20,824 nt of DNA from positions 1 through 20,824 of the forward strand of contig JAZOUN010000090.1 in assembly GCA_045658165.1 (NCBI GenBank), read 5' to 3'. This stretch comes from UBA1081 sp045658165. Its GTDB lineage: Bacteria; Bacillota; Clostridia; Oscillospirales; Acutalibacteraceae. The notes beneath the pieces are model-generated. The model saw only the letters and a program-made list of their open reading frames with translations. It was not told the origin of the DNA and ran no database searches. Of the stretch, positions 1 through 6,811 are shown piece after piece (position 1 is the stretch's first letter; each line of letters begins with the position of its first letter). The position numbers and the translations under genes are program-made.

Positions 1-2
1 CG

Positions 3-1301
3 ATAAGACTTTATCCTGATATAACACATAATATAAGATGTGAATATCCCGTACACTTCGACCGTGAAGACTGGCACTTTGCTTTGGCATCAACACTCAG
101 CCGTGAAGCTATAAACCCCCGTCCCACAGAATACAGAACAATTCACAGACTCACACGCAAATACATCATAGGCAGTGTATCTTACTCTGAGGGTATCAGT
201 GATGATATAAACAAAATGGTGTGGAGCGATATGGATTTCTTCCCCGATGTCAGCCTTACCGACACACTCTCGGATTATGCACGTCTTTTCTTCCCCGGCG
301 GAAACACAAAGAAAGCAGTAAACGGTATTCTCGGTCTTGAAAAGAACTGGGAGGGCGATCCTGCAGAAAATCCCCACATAGAGACAACACTTTCCTTCTT
401 TGAGGACATGGCTGAGGAAACTCCCTCTCTTCTTGAAAATGTAAGATTCCTTATGTGCCTTTTCAGAGCAAAGTGTGACATGCTTGTAAAGTCAAGAAGA
501 GTTTTTGAACTTGAACTTATTAAAAAAGCAAAATATTTTATGAAAAATATGATGCTTGATGAAGCTCAGGCAATTCTCAGCACACCGTTCAGTGAAGAAT
601 ACAATAAACTTCACGATGAGATTTTCTCAATCGGCAGAAAACTCTTTGAAAAAGCAGGTTTACAGCTTGATGTGAAGAACTATTACGCAAACGGCTGGGA
701 AAGAGGCGCAACACTTGACACAATCGACAATCCCGTGACAGATAAGCTTTATCTTCTGAACAGAATCAGCTATGCAAAATCTCTCAGCGGTGATGACAGA
801 CAGCGTTTTGTAAATGAACTTCTCACAAGAAACAATACAACTCACGAAGAATACTATTTCTCCGTTTCCGAAAACGGTTTAGGTCAGCTCGGTATACGTC
901 AGGATCCGTTCTTCTATATGGATTTTCAGGGTGACAACCCCGGCAAAAACAACGGGACTATGCCGATGTCAATGACGGGAGTTTTTGACCACTATACATT
1001 CAGAATGAAAACAGGCGGTCTCACCGGAAACAACTATAAACTCATTCTCAACATAAAACCGAGATACAGAGATGAAGTAACTGATTTTACAATCAAAATC
1101 AATAACAACATTCTTTACAAAGGCAAACAATACGGCGGTGAAAGAGACACAAAATGGGAGCAGGAACTCTCCGCACCCGGATTTGAAACAATCGTTTATA
1201 AAATACCCGATGAATTCATTGTAAACGGCTGTATAGAACTTGAAATTGCCGAGCCGAAAATCGGAATAATGCTAAGTGAAGTATTTATAAAAAAAGGTTA
1301 A
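3..1301 (+). CDS. C-terminal part of a large carbohydrate-enzyme-like protein (5' end outside the window)
   Basis: The frame is open from base 3 with no stop, so the gene enters from the left. The first ATG- or TTG-type codon (TTG at 84) lies inside conserved-looking sequence and is not a credible start. The visible 432 residues begin with a Tyr-Pro-Asp-Ile-Thr-His stretch, then an Arg-Glu-Ala-Ile-Asn-Pro-Arg-Pro segment and a Tyr-Ser-Glu-Gly-Ile-Ser-Asp-Asp block. A helical region follows, and the last ~130 residues look like a beta-rich sandwich. From memory, this pattern resembles uncharacterised glycoside-hydrolase-like proteins common in Planctomycetes and Verrucomicrobia. I cannot name the family, and the catalytic residues may lie upstream of the window. 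The gene ends in TAA six bases before a hairpin and converges on the dockerin gene. Coding status is near certain; the function is a guess. Confidence 0.7.
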   Translation: MRLYPDITHNIRCEYPVHFDREDWHFALASTLSREAINPRPTEYRTIHRLTRKYIIGSVSYSEGISDDINKMVWSDMDFFPDVSLTDTLSDYARLFFPGGNTKKAVNGILGLEKNWEGDPAENPHIETTLSFFEDMAEETPSLLENVRFLMCLFRAKCDMLVKSRRVFELELIKKAKYFMKNMMLDEAQAILSTPFSEEYNKLHDEIFSIGRKLFEKAGLQLDVKNYYANGWERGATLDTIDNPVTDKLYLLNRISYAKSLSGDDRQRFVNELLTRNNTTHEEYYFSVSENGLGQLGIRQDPFFYMDFQGDNPGKNNGTMPMSMTGVFDHYTFRMKTGGLTGNNYKLILNIKPRYRDEVTDFTIKINNNILYKGKQYGGERDTKWEQELSAPGFETIVYKIPDEFIVNGCIELEIAEPKIGIMLSEVFIKKG

Positions 1302-1334
1302 AAAAAGTGCCATCCGTTAAGGATGGCACATATT
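1301..1334 (-). terminator. Intrinsic terminator between convergent genes, strongest for the dockerin gene
   Basis: A perfect 9-bp stem, GTGCCATCC (1307-1315) with GGATGGCAC (1321-1329), surrounds a 5-base loop. On the minus strand the hairpin is followed by a run of T (the A run at 1301-1306), which is the classic layout for the gene ending at 1348. On the plus strand it is followed only by ATATTTTAT, so it may also serve the first gene less efficiently. Confidence 0.88.
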
Positions 1335-1347
1335 TTATGCTTTGAAA

Positions 1348-3867
1348 TTAATCAAATGTTGCGAGACCTGCACTTACACGAAGAATTGTACGTGCGTCAG
1401 AAGCTGTGATTTCACCGTCACCGTTTGCATCAGCAGCCTTGAACTGAGTTTCATCAAGTTCAGCCATACCTGCACTTGCACGAAGAGCTGATCTTGCGTC
1501 AGAAGCTGTGATTTCACCGTCACCGTTAACGTCACCGAGTGTGAAGTCGGGTTCGTCTGCAGGAGGTTCTGTGGGATCTTCAACAGGAGGCTCTGTGGGA
1601 TCTTCTACAGGAGGTTCTGTGGGATCTTCAACAGGAGGTTCTGTAGGATCTTCAACGGGAGGTTCTGAGGGTTCTTCAACACCTGTTGCAGGAATAACTT
1701 CTACATCGATGTAGTGACCGTTAGCCTTATCGTATGTACCCTTGTAACCGTCGTGTGTGGGAGTTGCAGCCTTTTCGAACTGACCTTCTGCACAGTCTTC
1801 ATGTGAGAAGATTGAGAAGAGAAGGTTATCGATAATGCCGAGAACTGAAGCGATGAGAGGCTGATTGAAAGGATTGTCTGCTCTGTCGTTCATTGCAAAG
1901 ATGTTTGCAAATGCAGAGAAATCACTTTCATAAAGGTGAGGAGCTACGTTACCCATGATTGCATTGTAAACGTCGAATGTGAATGTTTCGTCACCGCAAC
2001 CGTTGATAAATGCGAAGGGGAAAAGCTCGTTGAGTACAACATTGAGTTTATACCATGCGCCGTAACCGTCGATTTCATATCTTTCGATGCTGAGTTCATC
2101 TGATACAGCAGGAATACCCTTGATGTAGCCGAGTGCCCAGTCAACGATATCTTCAAAGAAATCTTCCCATGTCCAGCCCTGAGCCTTGAATGAATCAATG
2201 TCAGCCTGAGTCATGCCGTAGTTTGTAGCGTCGTTAAGCCAGTAGATAGCAACATCCATACCCATTTCACCGAGTACGTTGTTCCATGCATCAAGAGAAA
2301 GGTCTTTAACCTTACCGTCTGCTGCAAATACGAGATCTTTGTAATCTCTGTCGAAATCGATTGATTCATCATTAACCATGAATCTGTCGATTACAACGTA
2401 TGCTGTGTAACCCCAGAGCTGTTCAAGAGAAACAACTTCTTCGGGGAGTTCAAGCTGAAGAAGAGTGGGATAGAAGAGTTCAACAACAGCAACAATCATA
2501 TCTTCAAGATCTTTATCAGCAATTTTATCTGCTGTGAAGCCGCTGAAATCAAATGTATATTTAACTTCTTCAACTGTTACTTCAATCTTGCCACCGTTTA
2601 TGGAAGCAAGAGTCTTAAGAATGTAACCGAATACTGATGTAAGGTTGTGATTGACATTTTCGTTGCCGCCTGTTTTAAGCTGAAGTTCTGCATAAACAGC
2701 AGGCTGAAGAAGAACTTCTGCTAATTTACAAACGATATTGTTAAGGTTCTCGAAGAGACCTTCTTTTGACATCTGTGCAAAGTTGAATGTGTCTGCCTTG
2801 AATTCATAATCCATGTTGATGATATTCTTGAGAACTTCAAGCTGAGGATCCATTGCGATAAGATCATTAAGAGCTGTCTTAAGATCAGTATTGAGAGGAC
2901 CGATAAGGAATTTAGCGATAAGAGAATCCGCATATGTACCGATCATCTGGTAAAGTGTCATGCCTGCAAGCTTTGCTGCTTCTGCCTTTGTAGCATCTGC
3001 GCCTGTCATAAGCTTAAGAAGAGCTGCTGCAAGAATTTCGTCACTTGTGTAATCCTTGTAGATTGAATCAGCAAAAGCGACTTCGCTTTCACCCTTGAGA
3101 AGATTATCATAAAGAAGTTCATTGATTGTGAAATCGAGGTTGCCGAAAAGCTTTGCAACTTCCTGTTCAGCATCAATGCCTGCAAGCTTAAGAATACCGT
3201 TAACGCTGCCGAGGTCAAGGTTGCCCTTTATAACCTTTTTGATAACGTTGATGTTCTTTGAATCAGAAATGAATCCGAAAAGAGCATTGATGATTTCAAC
3301 ACCTGAAGCTGTCTTTGTTGTGATGATTTTTGCATTCTTGCCTGTACCCTTTTTAAGAGATGTTGTGCTGAATGTTGCTGCATCACCGCAGAAACTCTTA
3401 CCTTTTTTTGCAAGGCTGTCGAGAGCATTTGCAAGAGTTGTAAGTACGCCGTCTACTGAGTTGAGGTCAACTTTAGTACCGTCAAGAACCATACCGATGA
3501 TTGATTTGAAATCAGCAATCTGGCTGTTGAGGTCAGCTTCTGCAAGAGTCTTGTCAAGGTAAATGATAAGCTGATCTGCAAGATCGTCTGTATCTGCAGT
3601 CATAACATCTACGCCGTTAGCTTCTGCTGTATCTTTAAGATCTGCAACAAGCTGGAAAACAAGATTGAGAACAGTAGGAACTATTTCTTCTTTTCTGTCG
3701 CCGAGAGCAGTAAGAAGATCTTCAATAACTATTGCAAGATTGTCTGTATCAAGGTATGCTTCAAGAGAAGATGTATCTCTCTCAGATGCAAACGCTGTCA
3801 TGGGGATACATGAAACAATCATTACCATTGCCATGAAGACACTAAGGAATTTAGTGAATTTTTTCAT
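1348..3867 (-). CDS. Large secreted protein with C-terminal type I dockerin
   Basis: An 839-residue exported protein. The start is ATG at 3867, because GAAAGGA sits 9-10 bases upstream and a typical signal peptide follows (two Lys, a hydrophobic core, then Pro-Met-Thr-Ala-Phe-Ala near residue 29). A GTG at 3900 would add 11 residues without a ribosome site. Residues ~30-720 are mostly predicted helical, with no catalytic motif I recognise. Residues ~722-776 are a linker of five 8-residue units (Glu-Pro-Pro-Val-Glu-Asp-Pro-Thr type). Residues ~777-839 are a dockerin with two calcium-binding loops, each reading Asp-x-Asn-Gly-Asp-Gly-Glu-Ile-Thr-x-x-Asp, 32 residues apart. Dockerins bind cohesins on scaffoldins, so the protein probably joins a cellulosome-like or cell-surface complex. 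No cohesin gene is in the window. It is transcribed alone from the promoter at 3940-3968. Confidence 0.93.
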   Translation of the reverse strand: MKKFTKFLSVFMAMVMIVSCIPMTAFASERDTSSLEAYLDTDNLAIVIEDLLTALGDRKEEIVPTVLNLVFQLVADLKDTAEANGVDVMTADTDDLADQLIIYLDKTLAEADLNSQIADFKSIIGMVLDGTKVDLNSVDGVLTTLANALDSLAKKGKSFCGDAATFSTTSLKKGTGKNAKIITTKTASGVEIINALFGFISDSKNINVIKKVIKGNLDLGSVNGILKLAGIDAEQEVAKLFGNLDFTINELLYDNLLKGESEVAFADSIYKDYTSDEILAAALLKLMTGADATKAEAAKLAGMTLYQMIGTYADSLIAKFLIGPLNTDLKTALNDLIAMDPQLEVLKNIINMDYEFKADTFNFAQMSKEGLFENLNNIVCKLAEVLLQPAVYAELQLKTGGNENVNHNLTSVFGYILKTLASINGGKIEVTVEEVKYTFDFSGFTADKIADKDLEDMIVAVVELFYPTLLQLELPEEVVSLEQLWGYTAYVVIDRFMVNDESIDFDRDYKDLVFAADGKVKDLSLDAWNNVLGEMGMDVAIYWLNDATNYGMTQADIDSFKAQGWTWEDFFEDIVDWALGYIKGIPAVSDELSIERYEIDGYGAWYKLNVVLNELFPFAFINGCGDETFTFDVYNAIMGNVAPHLYESDFSAFANIFAMNDRADNPFNQPLIASVLGIIDNLLFSIFSHEDCAEGQFEKAATPTHDGYKGTYDKANGHYIDVEVIPATGVEEPSEPPVEDPTEPPVEDPTEPPVEDPTEPPVEDPTEPPADEPDFTLGDVNGDGEITASDARSALRASAGMAELDETQFKAADANGDGEITASDARTILRVSAGLATFD
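1561..1680 (-). repeat. Five tandem 24-bp units coding the dockerin-protein linker
   Basis: Five consecutive in-frame units start at 1561, 1585, 1609, 1633 and 1657. The first four are nearly identical; the last has several substitutions. Each encodes one Glu/Asp-Pro-rich octapeptide. Such arrays can expand or contract by slippage in whole units without breaking the frame, which would alter spacing between the body of the protein and its dockerin. Confidence 0.9.
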
Positions 3868-3939
3868 GAGAACAAGTCCTTTCTTTGTGGCACCTGCCAC
3901 GAGTTTTTAAGCACATAAAAAATACTTATGCTTGTAAAT

Positions 3940-3968
3940 AGAATAATATAATTCAACATAAATGTCAA
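3940..3968 (-). promoter_or_regulatory. Sigma-A-type promoter of the dockerin gene
   Basis: Read on the minus strand, TTGACA (3968-3963) is separated by 17 bp from TATTCT (3945-3940). The -35 matches consensus fully and the -10 matches at four of six bases. Predicted start of transcription is near 3933, giving a leader of about 65 bases. Confidence 0.7.
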
Positions 3969-4071
3969 GTTTGAATAATATGTAAATTGTTTATTAATAC
4001 TTTTTTGGAGATTCGCACAAAATCTTAAAACCCTTTTTGTTATTAATAACAACAGAAATTATTCAGCAAAT

Positions 4072-4101
4072 AAAAAAATCCGGGAATTTTTATTTCCCGG
4101 A
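4072..4101 (-). terminator. Intrinsic terminator of the isolated micropeptide gene
   Basis: The 8-bp stem TCCGGGAA (4079-4086) with TTCCCGGA (4094-4101) has a 7-base loop. On the minus strand it is followed at once by seven T (plus-strand A run 4072-4078). It lies about 100 bases downstream of the micropeptide stop at 4204, and that short transcript is the only visible candidate user. Confidence 0.85.
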
Positions 4102-4203
4102 CATTAATATTGAAATAAGACTCAGAATTCGGTATAATAAAAACAATCTCCGAATAAATCCGGAGAATGCTTCGTTAATATTACCAAAATAAAGAATTTT
4201 AAA

Positions 4204-4281
4204 TTATAAACCGATCATCTGACCTAATGCAGAGAAGATGTTTACGATCATCATTAAAAAATTGAAAATTGAATTATACAT
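4204..4281 (-). CDS. 25-residue amphipathic/hydrophobic micropeptide (micropeptide D)
   Basis: ATG at 4281 is preceded by GGAGG (4295-4291) at the ideal distance of 9 bases, and TAA closes the frame after 25 codons. The peptide is almost wholly non-polar: it starts Met-Tyr-Asn-Ser-Ile-Phe-Asn-Phe-Leu-Met-Met and ends Gly-Gln-Met-Ile-Gly-Leu. It has no charged side chain, so it would sit in or on a membrane. A promoter with consensus -10 (4356-4385) lies upstream and a strong terminator (4072-4101) downstream, so it forms its own small transcription unit. Residues 4-19 align without gaps with the three micropeptides at 7572-8091: Ser, two hydrophobics, Asn, Phe, hydrophobic, Met, x, Ile. I do not recognise the family. 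A toxin, leaderless bacteriocin, phenol-soluble-modulin-like peptide or small membrane regulator are all possible. Confidence 0.72.
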   Translation of the reverse strand: MYNSIFNFLMMIVNIFSALGQMIGL

Positions 4282-4346
4282 AAGTTCGAACCTCCATCAA
4301 CTTCTTAACTTTGTACGCTCATAGTATCACATAATTCAGAAATATT

Positions 4347-4387
4347 TGTTAACAGATTATAAACAATTATTTACCGCGATGTTAACA
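4347..4387 (-). promoter_or_regulatory. Promoter of micropeptide D, flanked by two TGTTAACA palindromes
   Basis: On the minus strand TTAACA (4385-4380) lies 18 bp before a perfect TATAAT (4361-4356). The 8-bp palindrome TGTTAACA occurs twice: at 4380-4387, over the -35, and at 4347-4354, over the predicted transcription start near 4349. The copies are 33 bp apart, about three helical turns. That placement suggests operators for a repressor; this is inference. Confidence 0.6.
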
Positions 4388-4458
4388 TTTTGCCGTTATA
4401 TTAGTTTATTTTACCAAATCAGCAATTTTAAACACATTTATTAGTAATTTATTCAAAA

Positions 4459-4815
4459 TTACATCAACAAATAAACAAGCATTGCAAGAGTTACAAAATC
4501 GGCACCCGTGTCGTATAACGCAACAATCAACGCAAGAATCAGAAATGAATCCTTATCCCGAAGCAGCATTGCCAACGGACTTGGTTTATGTCTGTTTTCT
4601 TTTATTACGGTATCGGGCAATTCTGTCACCTGCGTTACGCTTTCAATTTCAACGGGAAAAGAAATATGTCTCACCTCGTCGGGAACGGGATTTTTAGGGC
4701 GCGGTTTCTGATAGTCTTCATCATCAGTGATGACAGCTCTTTTTTTCATTTCGCGGACACGGTTTGCAGCCTCTTCCTGCATTCTGAGCATATCCTGATA
4801 AGTATAATCTCGCAT
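4459..4815 (-). CDS. Small protein of unknown function with hydrophobic C-terminus
   Basis: 118 residues, start ATG 4815 with GGAGT six bases upstream, nine bases after the stop of the preceding gene. Residues 1-35 form a charged helix (Gln/Glu/Arg/Lys rich). Residues ~36-85 are Pro-rich and probably disordered. Residues ~91-118 are hydrophobic and run to the C-terminus, interrupted only by an Asp-Thr-Gly-Ala-Asp turn, so they could form a short membrane hairpin or tail anchor. It is the last gene of a three-gene operon starting at 5368. No terminator hairpin is visible after it, so transcripts may run on into the micropeptide gene at 4281. I do not recognise a named family; short proteins with this kind of tail occur in Clostridia, from memory. 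Confidence 0.75.
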   Translation of the reverse strand: MRDYTYQDMLRMQEEAANRVREMKKRAVITDDEDYQKPRPKNPVPDEVRHISFPVEIESVTQVTELPDTVIKENRHKPSPLAMLLRDKDSFLILALIVALYDTGADFVTLAMLVYLLM

Positions 4816-4824
4816 GGCTACTCC

Positions 4825-5160
4825 TTACAACAGACCGCTGAGCAATCCGCTTTCCCGCAGAACGGGCAGTATCTGAATAATTTTCATTATTCTGATTGCA
4901 TCTTCCACCTTTGACTGTCTCTGTTCGCTGAGCATCGGTTTAAGAGCTTTCAGAAGTGCAGTTCTTTCATCATCTGCGGAAAAAGTGCTGCCGAGTTTTC
5001 CGAGATTCCCGAGAAGAGAGGGCGAAAACAGGTTTTCATCGGACTTTTTATCCTCTTTCTGCCCCTGAGTCTCCCCCGATGACATAAGTCCCGATGCAAC
5101 ACTTCTGAGCTGTTCAATATCTTCCGGTGTAAGCGACGAAAGTATTTCACTTATGTCCAT
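4825..5160 (-). CDS. Small helical protein of unknown function
   Basis: 111 residues. The chosen start is ATG 5160; the GTG at 5169 would add only three residues. GGCGGTGAT, inside the end of the upstream gene, acts as the ribosome site. The reading frame overlaps the upstream gene by 14 bases, a sign of translational coupling. The N-terminus (Leu-Thr-Pro-Glu-Asp-Ile-Glu-Gln-Leu) and the C-terminal half (Ala-Leu-Leu-Lys-Ala-Leu-Lys-Pro, then Ala-Ile-Arg-Ile-Met-Lys-Ile-Ile) are amphipathic helices joined by a polar, low-complexity linker. No signal peptide or membrane span is seen. The protein is probably cytoplasmic and works with its operon partners. Function unknown. Confidence 0.8.
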   Translation of the reverse strand: MDISEILSSLTPEDIEQLRSVASGLMSSGETQGQKEDKKSDENLFSPSLLGNLGKLGSTFSADDERTALLKALKPMLSEQRQSKVEDAIRIMKIIQILPVLRESGLLSGLL

Positions 5161-5368
5161 TTTTATCACCGCCGAGCTTACTGAGTATGTTTTTCACCTG
5201 CTCTGACTGAGTAATTTTTTTCAGCAGGTCTTTATCTGCCATAATTCTGCCGAGCATTTCATTCTGCTGCGGTGTCAGGCCCGATTTCAGATCAGAAGCA
5301 AGCTTTTTATTTTCCTCATTGCTGTTGTTTTTTATTCTGTTTATGATATCATCGATATCTGCAGACAT
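5147..5368 (-). CDS. Small charged helical protein of unknown function
   Basis: 73 residues, start ATG 5368 with GGAGGGG seven bases upstream, first gene of a three-gene operon. It is strongly charged (many Lys, Asp and Asn) and appears all-helical, with a central Leu-Thr-Pro-Gln-Gln-Asn-Glu-Met-Leu segment. The next protein also has a Leu-Thr-Pro-Glu-Asp-Ile-Glu-Gln-Leu helix cap, so the two may share a fold. There is no membrane segment. The gene diverges from the phosphodiesterase gene across a 59-bp spacer. Function unknown. Confidence 0.8.
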   Translation of the reverse strand: MSADIDDIINRIKNNSNEENKKLASDLKSGLTPQQNEMLGRIMADKDLLKKITQSEQVKNILSKLGGDKNGHK

Positions 5369-5383
5369 ATAAACCCCTCCGAT

Positions 5384-5412
5384 TCAATATAATCAATACA
5401 ATAATATGACAA
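5384..5412 (-). promoter_or_regulatory. Possible promoter of the three-gene operon in a divergent spacer
   Basis: On the minus strand TTGTCA (5412-5407) lies 17 bp before TATTGA (5389-5384), a weak -10. On the plus strand TATAAT at 5388-5393 could serve the phosphodiesterase gene, but no good -35 lies 16-18 bp before it. The spacer is so short that the two promoters would overlap. Confidence 0.35.
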
Positions 5413-5427
5413 AGAAAGGTGAATATG

Positions 5428-5895
5428 ATGAGATTACTTGTACTTTCTGATTCACACGGTGATATTGCATCACTTTCAATGGCTGTAAAAAGCGAAAAGA
5501 ATGCAGATGCCGTAATTTTTCTCGGTGACGGTCTGAATGACCTTGAGGAGATTTCCCATCTTCTCACAGGAAAAAAAGTTGCGGCGGTAAGAGGCAACTG
5601 CGACAGTGCTTTTTCACCCTACCCCGAAACCACTGTTGAAATCTTCGGTGACACCGCTGTTTACTGCACTCACGGGTATGTTCAGCAGGTTAAATTCGGA
5701 CTTGACAAGCTCAAGACTGCGGCACTGTACTCCGACGCAAAAATTGCCCTTTTCGGTCACACCCATACACCGTTCACATCTTACGAAAACGGACTCTATA
5801 TGATGAATCCCGGCAGTGTAAAACAGAATTCCTGCGGAATTGCAGAAATTACCCCTCAGGGAATAATGTGTTTTATAAAAAAGATTGTCCCGTGA
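5428..5895 (+). CDS. YfcE/MJ0936-type metallophosphodiesterase
   Basis: 155 residues, about the usual length for this branch of the calcineurin-like phosphoesterases. All metal-binding motifs are present in order: Asp8-Ser-His10-Gly-Asp, Gly-Asp-Gly-Leu-Asn-Asp near 33, Gly-Asn-Cys-Asp near 57, Thr-His-Gly-Tyr near 82, and the final Gly-His-Thr-His. These bind two divalent metals, typically manganese. Family members hydrolyse phosphodiesters in vitro, but the natural substrate is seldom known. ATG 5428 is preferred because AAAGG (5415-5419) is eight bases upstream; in-frame ATG 5425 and GTG 5419 are poorer. It is a stand-alone cytosolic gene, with a new promoter directly after its stop. Confidence 0.9.
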   Translation: MRLLVLSDSHGDIASLSMAVKSEKNADAVIFLGDGLNDLEEISHLLTGKKVAAVRGNCDSAFSPYPETTVEIFGDTAVYCTHGYVQQVKFGLDKLKTAALYSDAKIALFGHTHTPFTSYENGLYMMNPGSVKQNSCGIAEITPQGIMCFIKKIVP

Positions 5896-5897
5896 TA

Positions 5898-5926
5898 TTG
5901 ACATATTAAAAAAAATTTTGTAGAAT
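5898..5926 (+). promoter_or_regulatory. Promoter of the DUF5058-like membrane pair
   Basis: A consensus TTGACA (5898-5903) sits 17 bp before TAGAAT (5921-5926). It starts two bases after the phosphodiesterase stop, so the membrane genes have their own promoter. Another TATAAT (5932-5937) is nearby but is badly spaced from this -35. Confidence 0.7.
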
Positions 5927-5960
5927 TCTATTATAATATTATAAAATAGGTAGTGATTTT

Positions 5961-6809
5961 ATGGATTTTAAAAGTTCAACGGCTCTTTACCTTATTGCAG
6001 CCGGCGTAGTTCTTTTTGTTCTTGCACAGTCTGTTTTCTTTCTTGTAAAAGCTTGGAAACGCGGTCAGGAACTCGGTATTGACAAGAAAAAGCTTCGTAA
6101 CTCTGTTACATCAAGCGCAGTTTTCACAATCCCGTCTGCTCTTTCTGTTCTCGCAACAGTTATAGCTCTTGCACCTGCTCTCGGTCTTGTTATTCCCTGG
6201 GTACGTCTCTCAGTTCTGGGTAACATCACTTACGAAACAGTTGCCGCAACAGAAGCTATCAAGGCATTCGGCATTACAACAGGTATTTCCGAATCAATTC
6301 AGGATCCCGAAGCATTTGCAGGTGTTGCATGGGTTATGACAATAGGTATCTGTTTCTCTCTTGTAATTCTTCCCTTTGTTGCAAAGCCTCTTCACAAGAA
6401 ATTCCTTGAAGCAGGTAAGAAGAATACTCAGGAAGTTGCAGAACCCGAAAAAGCAGATGACACAATCGAACTTGCAAACCCTCAGAAGAAAAAGAGAAGC
6501 TTTGCAGGATTTATGGATCATGTTACTCCTGCTCTTTTCATCGGTCTTATCGGTGCGTTCATTTCAAACTCAATCCTCGGTGCAGGTAAAAAAGACACAC
6601 CTCTCGACGGTGCAGGTGTTCTCTCTGTAATTACACTTGTCACAGCAGTTATTTCTTCTGTTATTCTTGAAATTGTCTCAAAGAAATGTAAACTCACATG
6701 GCTTGAGCCTTTCATTATGCCTATAGGTATGATTCTCGGCATGGTTGCTGCTATTGTTGCATACAATGTTCTTCCTGCTGAAATCGCACTTCTTGAATGG
6801 AGGGGTTAA
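5961..6809 (+). CDS. DUF5058-like multi-pass membrane protein
   Basis: 282 residues; the ribosome site is TAGGTAGTG just before ATG 5961. Hydrophobic segments lie near residues 8-30, 48-72, 113-138, 190-207, 218-238 and 248-270, so about six membrane spans. A charged Lys/Glu-rich cytoplasmic loop covers residues ~139-187. The order of Trp-Lys-Arg-Gly, the Arg-Leu-Ser-Val-Leu-Gly segment and the Ala-Trp-Val-Met-Thr-Ile-Gly motif recalls DUF5058 proteins of Clostridia, an uncharacterised family; this is from memory and not checked. The next gene starts two bases after its stop, so the two products probably form one complex, likely a transporter. Substrate unknown. Confidence 0.82.
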   Translation: MDFKSSTALYLIAAGVVLFVLAQSVFFLVKAWKRGQELGIDKKKLRNSVTSSAVFTIPSALSVLATVIALAPALGLVIPWVRLSVLGNITYETVAATEAIKAFGITTGISESIQDPEAFAGVAWVMTIGICFSLVILPFVAKPLHKKFLEAGKKNTQEVAEPEKADDTIELANPQKKKRSFAGFMDHVTPALFIGLIGAFISNSILGAGKKDTPLDGAGVLSVITLVTAVISSVILEIVSKKCKLTWLEPFIMPIGMILGMVAAIVAYNVLPAEIALLEWRG

Positions 6810-6811
6810 AA

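Larger units (their letters stand above)
3868..4203. other. Intergenic stretch without a large gene
   Basis: It holds the 5' untranslated leader and promoter of the dockerin gene (3868-3968) and the terminator of the micropeptide gene (4072-4101). A second small hairpin, TCTCCG (4147-4152) with CGGAGA (4161-4166), sits between the terminator and the micropeptide stop. The dockerin leader carries a 6-bp inverted repeat, GTGGCA/TGCCAC, at 3887-3900 and a bulged stem at 3909-3933 right at the predicted mRNA 5' end. No other reading frame with a ribosome site was found here. Confidence 0.6.

Noticed and set aside
1561..1680. 24-bp repeats as a CRISPR or regulatory array
   Set aside because: No spacers between units; they encode the Pro-rich linker of the dockerin protein.
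3122..3562. 146-codon frame on the plus strand inside the dockerin gene
   Set aside because: It has no ribosome site, its composition is that of an antisense shadow, and the minus-strand gene is continuous with strong domain evidence.
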